In this document: positions 26,554-37,069 of the stretch, piece after piece
Position numbering within the stretch: position 1 is the stretch's first letter
Layout of the letters: each line of letters begins with the position of its first letter
NCBI RefSeq assembly: GCF_023242315.1
Contig: NZ_JALLIY010000007.1
Span: forward strand, 248,001-312,000
Direction: 5' to 3'
From: Pseudomonas sp. MWU13-2105
Lineage (GTDB): Bacteria > Pseudomonadota > Gammaproteobacteria > Pseudomonadales > Pseudomonadaceae
Length of the DNA: 64,000 nucleotides
Position numbers and translations under genes: made by a program
The notes under the pieces: model-generated
Databases searched by the model: none
What the model saw: the letters and a program-made list of their open reading frames with translations, nothing else
What the model was told of the DNA's origin: nothing

Positions 26554-29500
26554 TTAAAGTCTCACTCCACTTGCTAATGCTATTGATTGCTGACTCGCGG
26601 CGACTATTCGGCTTGAGTTGAAATGCTGGTTCGCCAAATATACGGCCTCATTCAGCGTAAAATGGTTATCAGTTCTCATGGCTTGAACTGCTAGTTCCTG
26701 CGTTATATGGGGAGCAGTTGAGGCTTTGGAAGCCCCGGTAGCAGCTACATTCGGTGGCCGAAGTAACGACTGTCCCTTCTGGAGTTGCGTCGTAAGCGAA
26801 GATACTGGAGGTGTAAACGTTGACATCGGTGGCATTGGAGGAGGTGGTGGAATTCGCCCCCCAGCCCCAACAGGTGATGCAGGTGATGCAGGTGCAGTTG
26901 CAGGGGCGGATGTAGCGCGTGAGGTGGTATTGGCTCCGGCTTTGAAGTCGAGGTAAATCTTTCTAAACCTATTTGGTATAAGGTTTTTATTTGCACCCAG
27001 CCGTGCCACGGCCTCTGCCCCAGCTCCCATGCTGGCCTGTGCAGCACTCCTCGCCCCGACTGTTGCGGCGGCCCCGGCGCCCACTTTCGTTCCGAGCTTT
27101 GCAGCGCCCGCAACCGCGCTCTGGCCGAATCCCGTGATCAACGAGCCGATCCCCAATCCCATGGCGACTTGTCCATACGCCGGGTCTTCCGTGGCCAGGT
27201 GCACGGCTTCGAAGACGGTGGCGCCGAAGCTTAGTCCAAACGCCGCGCCGGCCAGGAGCATGATCGGTGTTGCCGAGCCCAATGATGCGACAAATGCTAC
27301 TCCGGCAACCGCTGTCATGACCGCGCCGATAATCACATTGGTCCAGTTTTTGCCTGAGCCCGAACTTGGCGTCACGTCTTCGTCCGGCTTGCGCAGACGA
27401 CTGTTCGTTCCGATATGCCCGGTGGGGTCGGTCAAGCGAATCGGGTTGCCCAGGCAGTAGCAGTAGGGGTTCAGCCCACCTTCGCCGAAAGGGCTCAAGT
27501 TGTCGCGACTGTGGAAACGCATCAGTTGCGGGTTATAGGCCCGATAGCCGCGCCCCAGCAGGTACCAGCCCGTGGCCGCTTCGCGGACCTCGCCGTTGAA
27601 GGCCTTCACACTGAGCAGCCGGTCGTCGCTGCTGCGTTCGCCATAAGCGTTGTAGACCGCCGTGCGCAGCTGGCCGGCCTGGCTTTCGGCGAGGACGCTA
27701 CCGTTGATATCACTCAACAACAACAGGGTTTTGCTTGCGTCGTCCAGTTGCTGCTGACCCAGCGGCTGGCCCAGGTGGTCGAGAAAGTGCGTTTGCCGGT
27801 TGCCCTGCACCAGATAGCTCAGCTGTTCATCCTGATAGAAGCGCAAGACTTCCTCCTCGCTCCCCTCGCGCGAGGCCAGCAGGTGGTCGTGCCCATCGTA
27901 GCGATACTGGCTGATGGTTTGCAGGCCAGGGGACTCGACTTTCAGCAGACGGCTCTGGCTATCGTAGTGCAACAGTTGGTCGTGCTGGTCATTGAGCAGG
28001 TTGCCGTTGGCGTCGTAGTGAAATTCCTGCATCCGTGGTGTACCGCGATTCAGGCTGCTGCTGATACTGACCAGACGGAACGGGTCGTCGCCGTCGTAGA
28101 AGTAGTCGCACATCTCACTGCTGCCATCGGCAAAGGAGCTGATCCGCAGGGTGATATTGTCCAGGTGATCGAAGATATAGAGCTGTTCCTTGATCTCCCG
28201 CCCAGCCTCGTCCCGGGGCAAGGTCAGGCCGGAACAGCGGTGCACGTTCAAGCGCCCGCGCTCGTCGTAGACAAAGGTTTCCTTGAGCAGGCTGGTCAGG
28301 CCACCCTGGCCGTCATCGACCTGCAAATGACGCATGCCCAACTGGCCATCAATGTCCCAACTCTGTTCGATCGTGCGGGTGGGTTGGCCCGTGAGCATCA
28401 CGGTGCGCAAGACTTCCTGGTCCTGATCGTCGTACTCCAGGCTCGTCACCAATGTGCTGCGCGCCTGATTGTCGGTAACGGTGCTGCTGCTGAGCCGGCC
28501 CAGGCGGTCATAGTCGAACTGCGAGTGCAGTTGGCCTTGGGTGATACTCAGCAGGCGTCCGGTGGTGGGGGCGTAGTCATAGGTGCTGACCAGGCTGTTG
28601 AATGCGTTGCTATCGGTGCGCCTGATCAGTTGGCCATTGAGCGAGCTGACATAGTCAGTGTCCCAGGTGTTCCCCTGGTCGTCGACCCACTGCTCCTTGC
28701 GCAGTTGGTTGGACGCATCGTAGTCGTAGTGACGCGTGCCTTGTGGGTTTTGCGCCTTGGTCAGGCGGGCGCTGGTTCGATGGTGCTCGAAGGTCGTGTG
28801 TTCATCCGGGGCCTGGCGGGCGATCGGTTGATCAGTCAACCGCAGGTTGTACTCGTAGGTAATCGATTCACCGGCCGCGGTGGTGCGCTGATGGGGTTGC
28901 AACTGCTCGCCGACATACGAGAGTGTTTCGCTATAGGGGCCGACCTGGGTCTGGGTCAGGCGTTCCAGGCCATCGAAGACCTGGGTGCCGATGGTGGTCT
29001 CATTCACTCCCTGCCTGGCTTTCAATGACACGGGCAAGGGCGAGGTACTATGCGTGGCATAGGTGCGTTGGACCTGGGTGTTATCCGGCAAGGTGGTACT
29101 GAGCATGCGTGACCAGGGGTCATAGCTGAACCGGGTTATCCGGTTGCGTTCGTCGGTTTCCTGCGTGCAATTGCCCAGCCCGTCATAGCGGAAGGCGCGT
29201 CTGGCAATGGCCGCGCCCTGGGCGTCCTGGCCTTGTATCTGGACCGGTTTGTCGAGCAGGTTCAACCAGGTTTCGGTTTTGCCGCTGATCAAGGGCGTGC
29301 CGCCGGAACTTTGTTGCCACTCGGTTTGAATCGGACCCTGGGTCCATTTCAGTGGATCGCCGAGGGGATTGAGTTCGACATGCGACTCCACGCCATCCGG
29401 CCCGCTGATACAGGCTTGCTGGCCCCAGTCGTCGTAGGCGTACCGGCTGCTGTAGCGGCGCTGCTGGCCTTCGAAGTAGTCGAACTGGCTTTCTTCGATC

Positions 29501-31644
29501 GTATCGCCCAGGCCGTTGAACTGCGCGGCATAGGTTTGCTCGAAACGGGTTGGCGCACTGTCGCTGACATGGTCGCGCTCTTCGAAAAACGCCCGGCCCA
29601 GGCCGTCGAGAATGGTTCGGGTGGTGACTCCACGAGCACTGGTGGCGCGTTGTTCGCTGAAGCGACCGAGGCCGGGGGAGAGGCTGTAGCTGTATTGGCG
29701 GGCCGCCTCGAAAGGGCCGCCGGGATCGGTGGTTTCGCGGACAAGCCGGCCGAGGTCGTCATAGTCGTAGCGGACCTGCGTTTCATTGGACCGGTTGAAC
29801 AACAGTTCGCCGGTGAGCAAGGCATGTTGCTGGACCAGGGTACTGCTGACCGCATCGAAATCGGTGCTGAAGGTTTCCGTGGTCTGCCTGACCGGCTTGG
29901 GCACGGTGCCGCCACTGACGGTCTCCTCGTAGGCGAACCGAGTCAGAGTGGTCATGCCGTTGAGCGTGACCGTCTGTTGGCTGGGTTGTCCATGCCGGAA
30001 ATGATCAGCCGGCGCGTCGTAATACTGGTAGACAATCTCTTGCAGGGGCTCTTCGCGTTCCTCGGGCGTACCCGGGTTATGCACTTGCACCAGGGTTGCA
30101 CTGTCCAGCACCGGGATCGGCGGTTGCGGGCTGTCGCTCAGGCTCGCCTGCTCGACATAGCGATAGTGGGTCCTGAGCGTTGGGGCGCTGTCGTAGGTGT
30201 CCGCTTGCGCCGGTTTCAGGGTCGTGCTTTTGAGCTTTCGGACAAATCCATAGGCGTCCTCCGGACAATCCGTCTCGGTGCCGTCGGCTCGATAGTAGAC
30301 GTCGTTCCTGATCTGGCCGTTGGCCTGGACATGCTGGAGTTCATTACCCGAATGGTCATAGCTATAGGTGTCGGTTTCTTCGCGGTGACGGGTGGGATCA
30401 CCCTCCAGGTTCCAGCGGGTGATCACGCTGACCGGCATCTGATAGGTGGACAACTGCCGGAGAATCGAGCCGGCGACCAGGTTATAGCGTGTCTCGACCT
30501 CGCGGATATTACGGTTCTGCTGGGTGCTCTCCAGGGTGATCGAGTGAAACCGATTGAAACGGCGGCGGATACTGCGCACCGGGTTGCCACCGTCATAATG
30601 GGTTTCCGTGGTTTCATACAGGTAATCGGCGGCTTGATAAATCACCGGATCGCGATGATCGTTGCCCCAGGACACCGGCAGGGTATTGCCGAGAAAGTTT
30701 TTGCCATCCGCGGAGTAGCTGTAGCGCACTTCGAGTTTGTCGGCGGCCTGCGGGTTACCGTTCGGATAGATCTCATGCCGGGTCACCCTGGGCAGGAAAC
30801 GGGTGCTGCTGCCGGGGAAGGCATGGTCTTCCCCGTAGGTAACGCTTTCGCTGCCGCCCAGCGGGTTCTGCACCGCGGTGACAAACAGATGGTCGTGCCG
30901 AAAGCCATAGTCGAAGCGCCAGGTACTGGTTTGCCCCGAGCTGTCGGCGGGCAGGGTAATGGCCCGGACATGATTCTCGCTGCCGGGATCGATGCTCAAT
31001 GAATAACGGGCCAGCGGGCCGCCGCCAGTGCCACTGCCGGGATACAGGTCGAGTGTCAGGCTGCCGGCGTCACGCCTGACCTGCAGCAAGGGTTGGTCGT
31101 TTTCATCGCTGATCGATTCGAGCCGCAGATAGTTGCCATTGAACAGCACGTGCTTGAGCTTCAGCAGGTGTCCCAGCGGCGAATGGATTTCGATCGGCAG
31201 CGCCAGGACATTGCCGTTCATGACGTGTTCTTCGAGTATTTCCACCAGGCCATCCTTGTGCACCAGTTTGTAGCGGCGCCGGTCCTGATGCGTGTCGTGG
31301 TTGTAAAAGCGGAAGCTGTCGAGCTTCTTGGTCTCCATCAACAGTTCTTCGCCTACGCCGTTGGCCGTGACGGTATGCAGTTCTCCGGTATAGAGCGACA
31401 GTACCTTGGTTCTCGGTGCGTACTCCGACAACTGGAAGGTCCAGCCGGTGCCATAACCACGGTCCTCGCGATTGAGCGTGCTGAAGGCCAGCGAAAGGGG
31501 GAAGGCGGGGCCACGCAGTTGATTGGATTGCAGCTCGGAAAGATCAAGGGATATCCGATATTGTCCGGTGCGTGGGTCGACACCATTTTGCACCGATTGC
31601 ATGAAGTTCAGTGCCGATGAATGGAGAGAAGTGGAAGCGCTCAT
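26554..31644 (-). CDS. Giant RHS/YD-repeat protein with variable C-terminal tail
   Basis: 1696 residues; GGAGG precedes the ATG at 31644. The N-terminus reads SALNFMQSVQNGVDPRTGQY. The body has many YD repeats (YDYDDLGRLVRETTDPGG, FSYDPWSRMLSTTLP, YRYDGHDHLLASREG), and the RHS core ends GWYLLGRGYRAYNPQLMRFH ... LTDPTGH near residue 1410. The roughly 285-residue tail has two hydrophobic stretches (VIIGAVMTAVAGVAFVASLG and PIMLLAGAAFGLSFGATVF) and a Pro-rich linker, then an unrecognised end. RHS shells are known to encapsulate cleaved C-terminal toxins. No PAAR or VgrG partner, no signal peptide, and no immunity gene between it and the fimbrial operon. Divergent from the P47-like operon across a symmetric lux-type box. 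Confidence 0.85.
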   Translation of the reverse strand: MSASTSLHSSALNFMQSVQNGVDPRTGQYRISLDLSELQSNQLRGPAFPLSLAFSTLNREDRGYGTGWTFQLSEYAPRTKVLSLYTGELHTVTANGVGEELLMETKKLDSFRFYNHDTHQDRRRYKLVHKDGLVEILEEHVMNGNVLALPIEIHSPLGHLLKLKHVLFNGNYLRLESISDENDQPLLQVRRDAGSLTLDLYPGSGTGGGPLARYSLSIDPGSENHVRAITLPADSSGQTSTWRFDYGFRHDHLFVTAVQNPLGGSESVTYGEDHAFPGSSTRFLPRVTRHEIYPNGNPQAADKLEVRYSYSADGKNFLGNTLPVSWGNDHRDPVIYQAADYLYETTETHYDGGNPVRSIRRRFNRFHSITLESTQQNRNIREVETRYNLVAGSILRQLSTYQMPVSVITRWNLEGDPTRHREETDTYSYDHSGNELQHVQANGQIRNDVYYRADGTETDCPEDAYGFVRKLKSTTLKPAQADTYDSAPTLRTHYRYVEQASLSDSPQPPIPVLDSATLVQVHNPGTPEEREEPLQEIVYQYYDAPADHFRHGQPSQQTVTLNGMTTLTRFAYEETVSGGTVPKPVRQTTETFSTDFDAVSSTLVQQHALLTGELLFNRSNETQVRYDYDDLGRLVRETTDPGGPFEAARQYSYSLSPGLGRFSEQRATSARGVTTRTILDGLGRAFFEERDHVSDSAPTRFEQTYAAQFNGLGDTIEESQFDYFEGQQRRYSSRYAYDDWGQQACISGPDGVESHVELNPLGDPLKWTQGPIQTEWQQSSGGTPLISGKTETWLNLLDKPVQIQGQDAQGAAIARRAFRYDGLGNCTQETDERNRITRFSYDPWSRMLSTTLPDNTQVQRTYATHSTSPLPVSLKARQGVNETTIGTQVFDGLERLTQTQVGPYSETLSYVGEQLQPHQRTTAAGESITYEYNLRLTDQPIARQAPDEHTTFEHHRTSARLTKAQNPQGTRHYDYDASNQLRKEQWVDDQGNTWDTDYVSSLNGQLIRRTDSNAFNSLVSTYDYAPTTGRLLSITQGQLHSQFDYDRLGRLSSSTVTDNQARSTLVTSLEYDDQDQEVLRTVMLTGQPTRTIEQSWDIDGQLGMRHLQVDDGQGGLTSLLKETFVYDERGRLNVHRCSGLTLPRDEAGREIKEQLYIFDHLDNITLRISSFADGSSEMCDYFYDGDDPFRLVSISSSLNRGTPRMQEFHYDANGNLLNDQHDQLLHYDSQSRLLKVESPGLQTISQYRYDGHDHLLASREGSEEEVLRFYQDEQLSYLVQGNRQTHFLDHLGQPLGQQQLDDASKTLLLLSDINGSVLAESQAGQLRTAVYNAYGERSSDDRLLSVKAFNGEVREAATGWYLLGRGYRAYNPQLMRFHSRDNLSPFGEGGLNPYCYCLGNPIRLTDPTGHIGTNSRLRKPDEDVTPSSGSGKNWTNVIIGAVMTAVAGVAFVASLGSATPIMLLAGAAFGLSFGATVFEAVHLATEDPAYGQVAMGLGIGSLITGFGQSAVAGAAKLGTKVGAGAAATVGARSAAQASMGAGAEAVARLGANKNLIPNRFRKIYLDFKAGANTTSRATSAPATAPASPASPVGAGGRIPPPPPMPPMSTFTPPVSSLTTQLQKGQSLLRPPNVAATGASKASTAPHITQELAVQAMRTDNHFTLNEAVYLANQHFNSSRIVAASQQSIALASGVRL

Positions 31645-31784
31645 GGACGTGAACCTCCATCATTAATCAATCAATGAAGAGCAGAATAAGTGCTGAAGAC
31701 GGGCTCGCTTAAGCCCTTTGATGATGGATATCAAAGTCGCGTGTCGCCGCCTGGAAAAAGACAACGGTCAAGTGTTCGTTATCA

Positions 31785-31858
31785 ACAATAACAGCTCATA
31801 TGCCCGTTGCAACCTAGCAGTTCTGCTAGTAGGCAAGGTACCTGATCAGGCGTAAAAA
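31785..31858. promoter_or_regulatory. Perfect lux/las-type box in a divergent promoter region
   Basis: CTAGCAGTTCTGCTAG (31814-31829) is a perfect 7+2+7 palindrome. Rightward, TAAAAA (31853-31858) follows after 23 nt. Leftward, TATTGT (minus strand, 31785-31790) also follows after 23 nt. One box could therefore serve the RHS gene and the 32079 gene. The rest of the 434-bp gap (31645-32078) holds nothing else recognised. Confidence 0.65.
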
Positions 31859-32078
31859 CCTTATATCCACGGTATGTCGAGCTCCCTGGATTGTGACCGT
31901 CCAGGTGCCCGGCCCTCAATGACATGGGCGGTCCGATGACGCGCCGGGCGTGCTGAGCACCGCGTCATCCATGGCAACTCCATGGCGCGCGGTACACGAT
32001 CAATAGGGTCTTTTAACGGAGTATTGAGAGGGCCAACGGCACGGTCTGACTGTTCAACCGTTTGAAGGAGTCACGAGC

Positions 32079-34515
32079 ATGGCGACGCCGACTTATACAA
32101 AAGCTGAGTTACTGGCATGGTTAAAAGATGAAAAGCGCATGTTGGGATGGGACGCGATTGTTGCATTGAAACGCGAGCCTACCAATGCCTTGTTGCTTCA
32201 ACAATATATAGAAAATTTTAACCAGGGTTCCTACTGGACGGGCCTTGGCGGAGTGGTGCCTACCGGAGGGAAGGACTTCGCGGAGGCCATCAATAATTTT
32301 ACCCTGGATGTGCCGCGTTTATTCTATGAGGACACCGGGCTGGATAACTCAAAGGCCAATCTGGAAATGGTGATTATCGAAGGGACTCAGTTATCGCTAC
32401 TCCACAAGATCGACCACTGGGCGGTAAACCGGGTCTATGAGTATAGCCCTACCGAAGGCCCCAGGTTATTTCTGGATTTGTTATTGGCCGAAGTCGCCGG
32501 GCATATTGACGGTGATCGGCGGATCCGCCTCGACTTGAGCAAGAGCAGTAACTTTCGTCTGACCTTTGCCAAGACTCCGCTGGAGCAGGAGAAGGGCGGG
32601 GAGTATTTCCGGGACTTGTTTGAGGCGCTGGATGATGAGCAGCGGGTCTGGGTCATGGGTGAGATCAAGGAGGGGTTGAACCCGATGATGCGTCCGCAAT
32701 CCTTTGGTTTGCGTACCCAGCAGGGGGGGGAGGAGGGTGAAGGCGCGATATTGGCTTTTATCCGCATGCAAGGCCGGAACGAAGGGGGCTTTCCGGGGGC
32801 GAGCAGCGGCTTTCGTTATCTGATTCCCCGTGATGCCGGGAAGGATTACTCCGCCACGGTGTTGATAAGTCGGGGACGCGTGCTGATGGGGCAACTGCTG
32901 GAGTCATTTGGCGAGTTGATTGGCGATCATAATTTTAACTGTGTTTTTGATACGGCCAATGAATTGATTTCGGCCACGGCGACCGGAGGAAAACTTGATA
33001 TTTCTGGTCAGACGATGACTGATCGCTTTAGTTATGATTTCTTTTATAAGGAAGCCTGGGCGGAGTTTACCTATGGGTTCGATGATTTTGCGATGCCCAT
33101 GGCCAATGCGTTGGTGCTGAGGGTGCTAGGGCAAGAGGTGACGGTGAATTTGAATGTCCGAGGACTCATGCCGATCCGTTACTACGGTGTTACCAATAGC
33201 GATCCGCCTATTTCCGCCGAAGAACTGGGGGGGGGGCGATCCGCTGCCGAGATTTTACACGTTATCGGTCTCAGCGACCTATGAGTTGCTGGATGATAGT
33301 GCCGGAGGGGAAATAAAGTTAAAGACATTCAACTATAACGCGGATGCCGGCGAGGAAGCTCAGTTGAATCAATGGGTCGCTCCACCCAAAGAGCCGCGCG
33401 GGGGGTTGACACCAGAAGACTTCGTTTACTTTTTGTTATATTTGATTGGGGTTTCTCTTCGCGTTGTGACGGAATCAATGTTGAGAACGCTTTTAAGCCC
33501 TGAGTTTAAAGGTGCCATTGAGGCAGCTTTCAGAAAGGAGTTGCCCTCCAGTCTCTCGGTCAGGGAGTTTGTCGAGGAAAATCTGAAGCTCAATTTCGGC
33601 AACACGATTGTCGGTACCGATATCCAATCCCCGGGTGACGTCAGTTTTTTCGGGCGTATCAGTCCCGAGCAGACCAGCTTCGCAATCACCACGCCGGAAC
33701 CACTGCTTGCCGCTGGTGCGTCCCATCCCTTCAAGACACAGCCAGTGATCAGCGGCTTGCAATGGGCCGTGGAAGACCTGCGTCGCAGTGCCCGTAACCC
33801 GGGCCGCATCGATCCCTCCACTGGGGTGTATGAGGCTCCAGCGGTCGGGCAGATCGAAGGCCATTTTACCCGGGTGCGGGTCACCGCAACCAATCCGGCG
33901 ACGAATTTTCGCAGTTCGGCACTGGTGACCGTGGTGGCCAATTCGCTGACGATCAATCCGTTGATCACCTATTGCGGTACTGGCGAAGAGGTCAGCTTGA
34001 CGATAGGGACTCTCGGGGAGGGGCCTGTCGATGTGAACGTCAATAATCCGGGGCCTGGCAGTGGCCATATCAAAGAGGTCGACGGTACCTACACCTATAT
34101 CGCCGGGCCGAAGGTGGAAGGCGATACCTATGTGCTGGATGAGATCGTGGCAACTTATAGGGGGCAGTCACAATCCGTGTATATGCTGGTCAAACAATTT
34201 GAACCGGCGATCACATTATCAGCGATTGCCGGTGCGACGGAACTGCCGCCGGGGCAAGTACAGTTGAAAGCCGAGTCCAATGGCAGCGATCTGACGCACC
34301 TCGTTGATGAGTGGACGATTCTATTCGATGGACCGGGTCATATGGACTCGGATATTCCAGGCCGGTATCACGCGGGCCCGAACGCCGAGGCGCGGTTTGT
34401 CTGCATTATGGCACGGTGGGATAGCATCGTTATCGGTATCTACAAAGGCCATGTGATTTTACCTTTACCATTTCAAGAGTTTCCCAATGAGTTACAAGCG
34501 CTGAGTCGCCTGTAA
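32079..34515 (+). pseudogene. P47/TULIP-like Ig-repeat protein, copy 1, split by a G10 tract
   Basis: An ATG frame from 32079 (MATPTYTKAELLAWLKDEKR) runs to a stop at 33284. The homologous remainder continues in the +1 frame to 34515. The switch point is at ten consecutive G residues, 33227-33236, encoding EELGGG in one frame and GGGDPLPRF in the other. Removing one G would give about 811 residues, like copies 2 (808) and 3 (807). N-terminal region (1-380): WDAIVALKREPTNALLLQQY and SGFRYLIPRDAGKDYSATVL, resembling P47/OrfX TULIP proteins. A hydrophobic helix lies near residue 446, and Ig-like repeats follow (GRIDPSTGVYEAP). No signal peptide. Either phase-OFF, disrupted, or a sequence error. 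First gene after the lux-type box. Confidence 0.75.
33227..33236 (+). repeat. Poly-G (G10) homopolymer, candidate phase-variation tract
   Basis: Ten consecutive G residues sit exactly at the reading-frame break between the two halves of copy 1. G9 or G12 would restore the frame. Confidence 0.85.
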
Positions 34516-34588
34516 TACCGCTCGATTTTTGCAGCAGGTACAGCACTCGGTTCAACGTGACATGATCGATAGCGGGAGTATCGTGGTG

Positions 34589-37015
34589 ATGGTTACTTAT
34601 ACCAAGGCTGAGTTGCTGGCTTGGCTAAAAGATCAGAGTCGTATGCAACGATGGGATGTGATCATTACCTTGGCGCGTGAGCCGACCAATGCCCTGCTGC
34701 TTCAGCAATATATTGAAAGTTTTAACCGGGACTCCTATTGGTCAGGTATTGGCGGGCAGGTGTCCACTGGCGCAGGGGAATTTATTGAGGCCATCAGTGA
34801 CTTTACCCTGGGCGTGCCGCGATTGTTCTATGAAGACACCGGGCTCGATAGCTCGAAGGCCAATCTGGAAATGGCCATTGTCGAAGGTATGCAGGTGTCG
34901 TTGCAGAAAAAGAGCGATCGCTGGGTGCTCACCCGAGTTCATGAATATAGCCCAACGGAAGGCCCAAAATTGTTCCTGGATTTACTCTTGGCCGATGTGC
35001 AAGGCCGTATTGACGGGGACCGGAGGATCCGTCTGGATTTGCGTAAAAGCAGCCACTTCCGACTGACCTTTGCCCAGACGCCACTTGAGCAAGAGCAAGG
35101 CGGGGATTATTTCCAGAAGCTTTTTGAACAACTGGATGAGGAGCAACGTGTATGGGCCATAGGGGAGATCAAGGAGGGCAAGAACCCCATGCTGCGCCCG
35201 CAATCTTTCGGTTTGCGCACACAACAGGGGGGCACGGAAGGGGCGGGCGCGATACTGGTCTTTGTCCGTATGCAAGGCCGGAACGAAGGCGTTTTTCCCG
35301 GGCTGAACAGCGGCTTTCGCTATCTGATACCGCGTGATGCGGGGAAGGACTACTCCACGGCGATATTGATCAGTCGCGGGCGAGTATTGATGGGGCAATT
35401 GCTCGCCTCATTCGGCGATTTGATCGGAGATCATGATTTTCAGTGCGTATTCGATGATGACAATGATTGGACGAGGGCCACTGCGACCGGGGGAAAACTT
35501 GATATTCCCGGCGACAAGGTGGTGACCAAAGGTATCAACTTTGTCGATTTAACCGGTGAGGCCTGGGCGGATGTCGAATCTGAGTTCGATGGTTTTTCGA
35601 TGTTGGCTGACCAGCGGCTGGTTCTTGAAAGGAAAGGGGACGAGGTGACGGCGCGATGGGCGGTGAGTGGCAGCACCGATGCCCACTCGAAAATCGTCGA
35701 TTGCAGTCTGCCGTTACTCAAAGAACGTTCACTGGGTAAGAGTTCGGTCGGTTATTCGATTTCCGTCCTGGCAACCTATGAGTTGGTCGACGATGCGCAG
35801 GGCGGCTCTGTAAGGTTGAAGAGCATCAGCTATGAGACTGACGCCGATGCCGACGTGGCTGGTGCGCAGGCTGATAGAGCGGTGCTGGCTGAGCAAGCGT
35901 CTAAAACAGGCGAAGCGTTTTTTATTCTTGTTTTTTTGGTCTATTTATCCGGCTTGACCGTTTCGATCCTGACGAGCATTGCGGCGGCGATGCTGAAAAG
36001 CCCCATGGTCAAAGGGGCGATTGAAAGCGCCTTGAGCAAAAATTTTCCCTCCGCGCTCACCGTCAGAGACTTCATCAAGGAAAATATCGAACTCTATTTT
36101 GGCGCGGCTATTGTCGATTCCGAAGTGCATTCTCCTGGTGACGTCGGCTGTTTTGGTCGGGTCAATCCAGGGCAGACCTGTTTTGCAATCACCACGCCAG
36201 AGCCGCAACTCGCGGCTGGTGCGTCCCATTCTTTCCGGACGCAGCCGGTTATCAATGGCTTGCAATGGACGGTGGAGGACTTGCGTCGCAGTTCGCGCAA
36301 CCCAGGCAGCATCAACCCTTCCAGCGGGGTGTATCAGGCACCGCGAGCCGAGCAGATCGACGGTGGTTTCACCCGGGTGCGGGTCACCGCCAGCGATCCG
36401 ACGACGAGCTTCCGCAGTTCGGCATTGGTGACGGTGGTGGCTGATCCATTGACGATCAATCCATTGATCAGCACTTGCCGCCCGGAAGAGCGTATGCGTC
36501 TGACCATCGGCGTGCTCGGCGATGGGCCTGTTGAGGCGAGGGTCAGAAATCCGGGGCCGGGCAGTGGCACCCTTGAGCGGGTCGAGGGGGGCTACCGCTA
36601 TGTCGCCGCTCCCAAAGTGGATAAGGAAACCTATGTCCTGGATGAAATCGTGGCGACTTATGACGGCCAGGCACACTCCGCGTACATATTGGTAGAGCAA
36701 TTTACGCCCGGGGTTACAGTCTGGCCGGTTGCCGCCGCGGCGCAACTGCCGTCGGGGCAAATACAGTTGAAGGCCGAGGTCAACGACCATGATGTAACCG
36801 CCCTCTGCGAATGGTTGATCCCGTTCAATGGACCGGGGCAGATGGACGCGAATATTCCTGGACGTTATCACGCGGATGCCAATGCTGATGCGCACTTCGT
36901 TTGTATTATCGCCGTGTACGAGAATGTTGTACTGGGTGTTTACAAAGGTCACACGATTTTACCCTTGCCCCTTGCAAAGTTTGCCAATGAGTTGCAAATG
37001 CTGAGTGATCGTTAG
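34589..37015 (+). CDS. P47/TULIP-like Ig-repeat protein, copy 2
   Basis: 808 residues from ATG 34589 (MVTYTKAELLAWLKDQSRMQ); an upstream in-frame ATG at 34529 is less likely because paralogues begin at the aligned Met and GGGAG lies at 34573. Layout: a TULIP-like N-terminal region (about 1-390; RWDVIITLAREPTNALLLQQ, GFRYLIPRDAGKDYSTAILI), a strongly hydrophobic segment near 442-465 (FFILVFLVYLSGLTVSILTS), then Ig-like modules with GSINPSSGVYQAP and GPGQMDANIPGRYHAD. No signal peptide. Intact, more diverged from copies 1 and 3 than they are from each other. Separated from copy 1 by 73 bp, so probably co-transcribed. Confidence 0.75.
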   Translation: MVTYTKAELLAWLKDQSRMQRWDVIITLAREPTNALLLQQYIESFNRDSYWSGIGGQVSTGAGEFIEAISDFTLGVPRLFYEDTGLDSSKANLEMAIVEGMQVSLQKKSDRWVLTRVHEYSPTEGPKLFLDLLLADVQGRIDGDRRIRLDLRKSSHFRLTFAQTPLEQEQGGDYFQKLFEQLDEEQRVWAIGEIKEGKNPMLRPQSFGLRTQQGGTEGAGAILVFVRMQGRNEGVFPGLNSGFRYLIPRDAGKDYSTAILISRGRVLMGQLLASFGDLIGDHDFQCVFDDDNDWTRATATGGKLDIPGDKVVTKGINFVDLTGEAWADVESEFDGFSMLADQRLVLERKGDEVTARWAVSGSTDAHSKIVDCSLPLLKERSLGKSSVGYSISVLATYELVDDAQGGSVRLKSISYETDADADVAGAQADRAVLAEQASKTGEAFFILVFLVYLSGLTVSILTSIAAAMLKSPMVKGAIESALSKNFPSALTVRDFIKENIELYFGAAIVDSEVHSPGDVGCFGRVNPGQTCFAITTPEPQLAAGASHSFRTQPVINGLQWTVEDLRRSSRNPGSINPSSGVYQAPRAEQIDGGFTRVRVTASDPTTSFRSSALVTVVADPLTINPLISTCRPEERMRLTIGVLGDGPVEARVRNPGPGSGTLERVEGGYRYVAAPKVDKETYVLDEIVATYDGQAHSAYILVEQFTPGVTVWPVAAAAQLPSGQIQLKAEVNDHDVTALCEWLIPFNGPGQMDANIPGRYHADANADAHFVCIIAVYENVVLGVYKGHTILPLPLAKFANELQMLSDR

Positions 37016-37069
37016 TGTTCGGTAATTGATGCTTTTATTAACGATAGTCGTTCGCTTGCCCCTGGTAAC

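Noticed and set aside
27415..31002. Very long open frames antisense to the RHS gene (and similar ones opposite the 2431-5147 region)
   Set aside because: They follow from high-GC codon bias of the real genes; their translations show no recognisable domain and they overlap well-supported proteins.
26554..31644. Annotation of the RHS proteins as Tc-toxin TccC subunits
   Set aside because: The N-termini (FMxxxxNGVDPRT) do not match TccC, and no TcA or TcB gene is in the window.
32723..32730. G8 run in P47-like copy 1 (and G8 at 40090 in copy 3) as further phase-variation sites
   Set aside because: Both are in frame and encode residues consistent with the paralogues; there is no sign of a frame change.
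33154..33284. Two overlapping genes at the end of P47-like copy 1
   Set aside because: Alignment with copies 2 and 3 shows one continuous protein interrupted at G10, not two independent overlapping genes.
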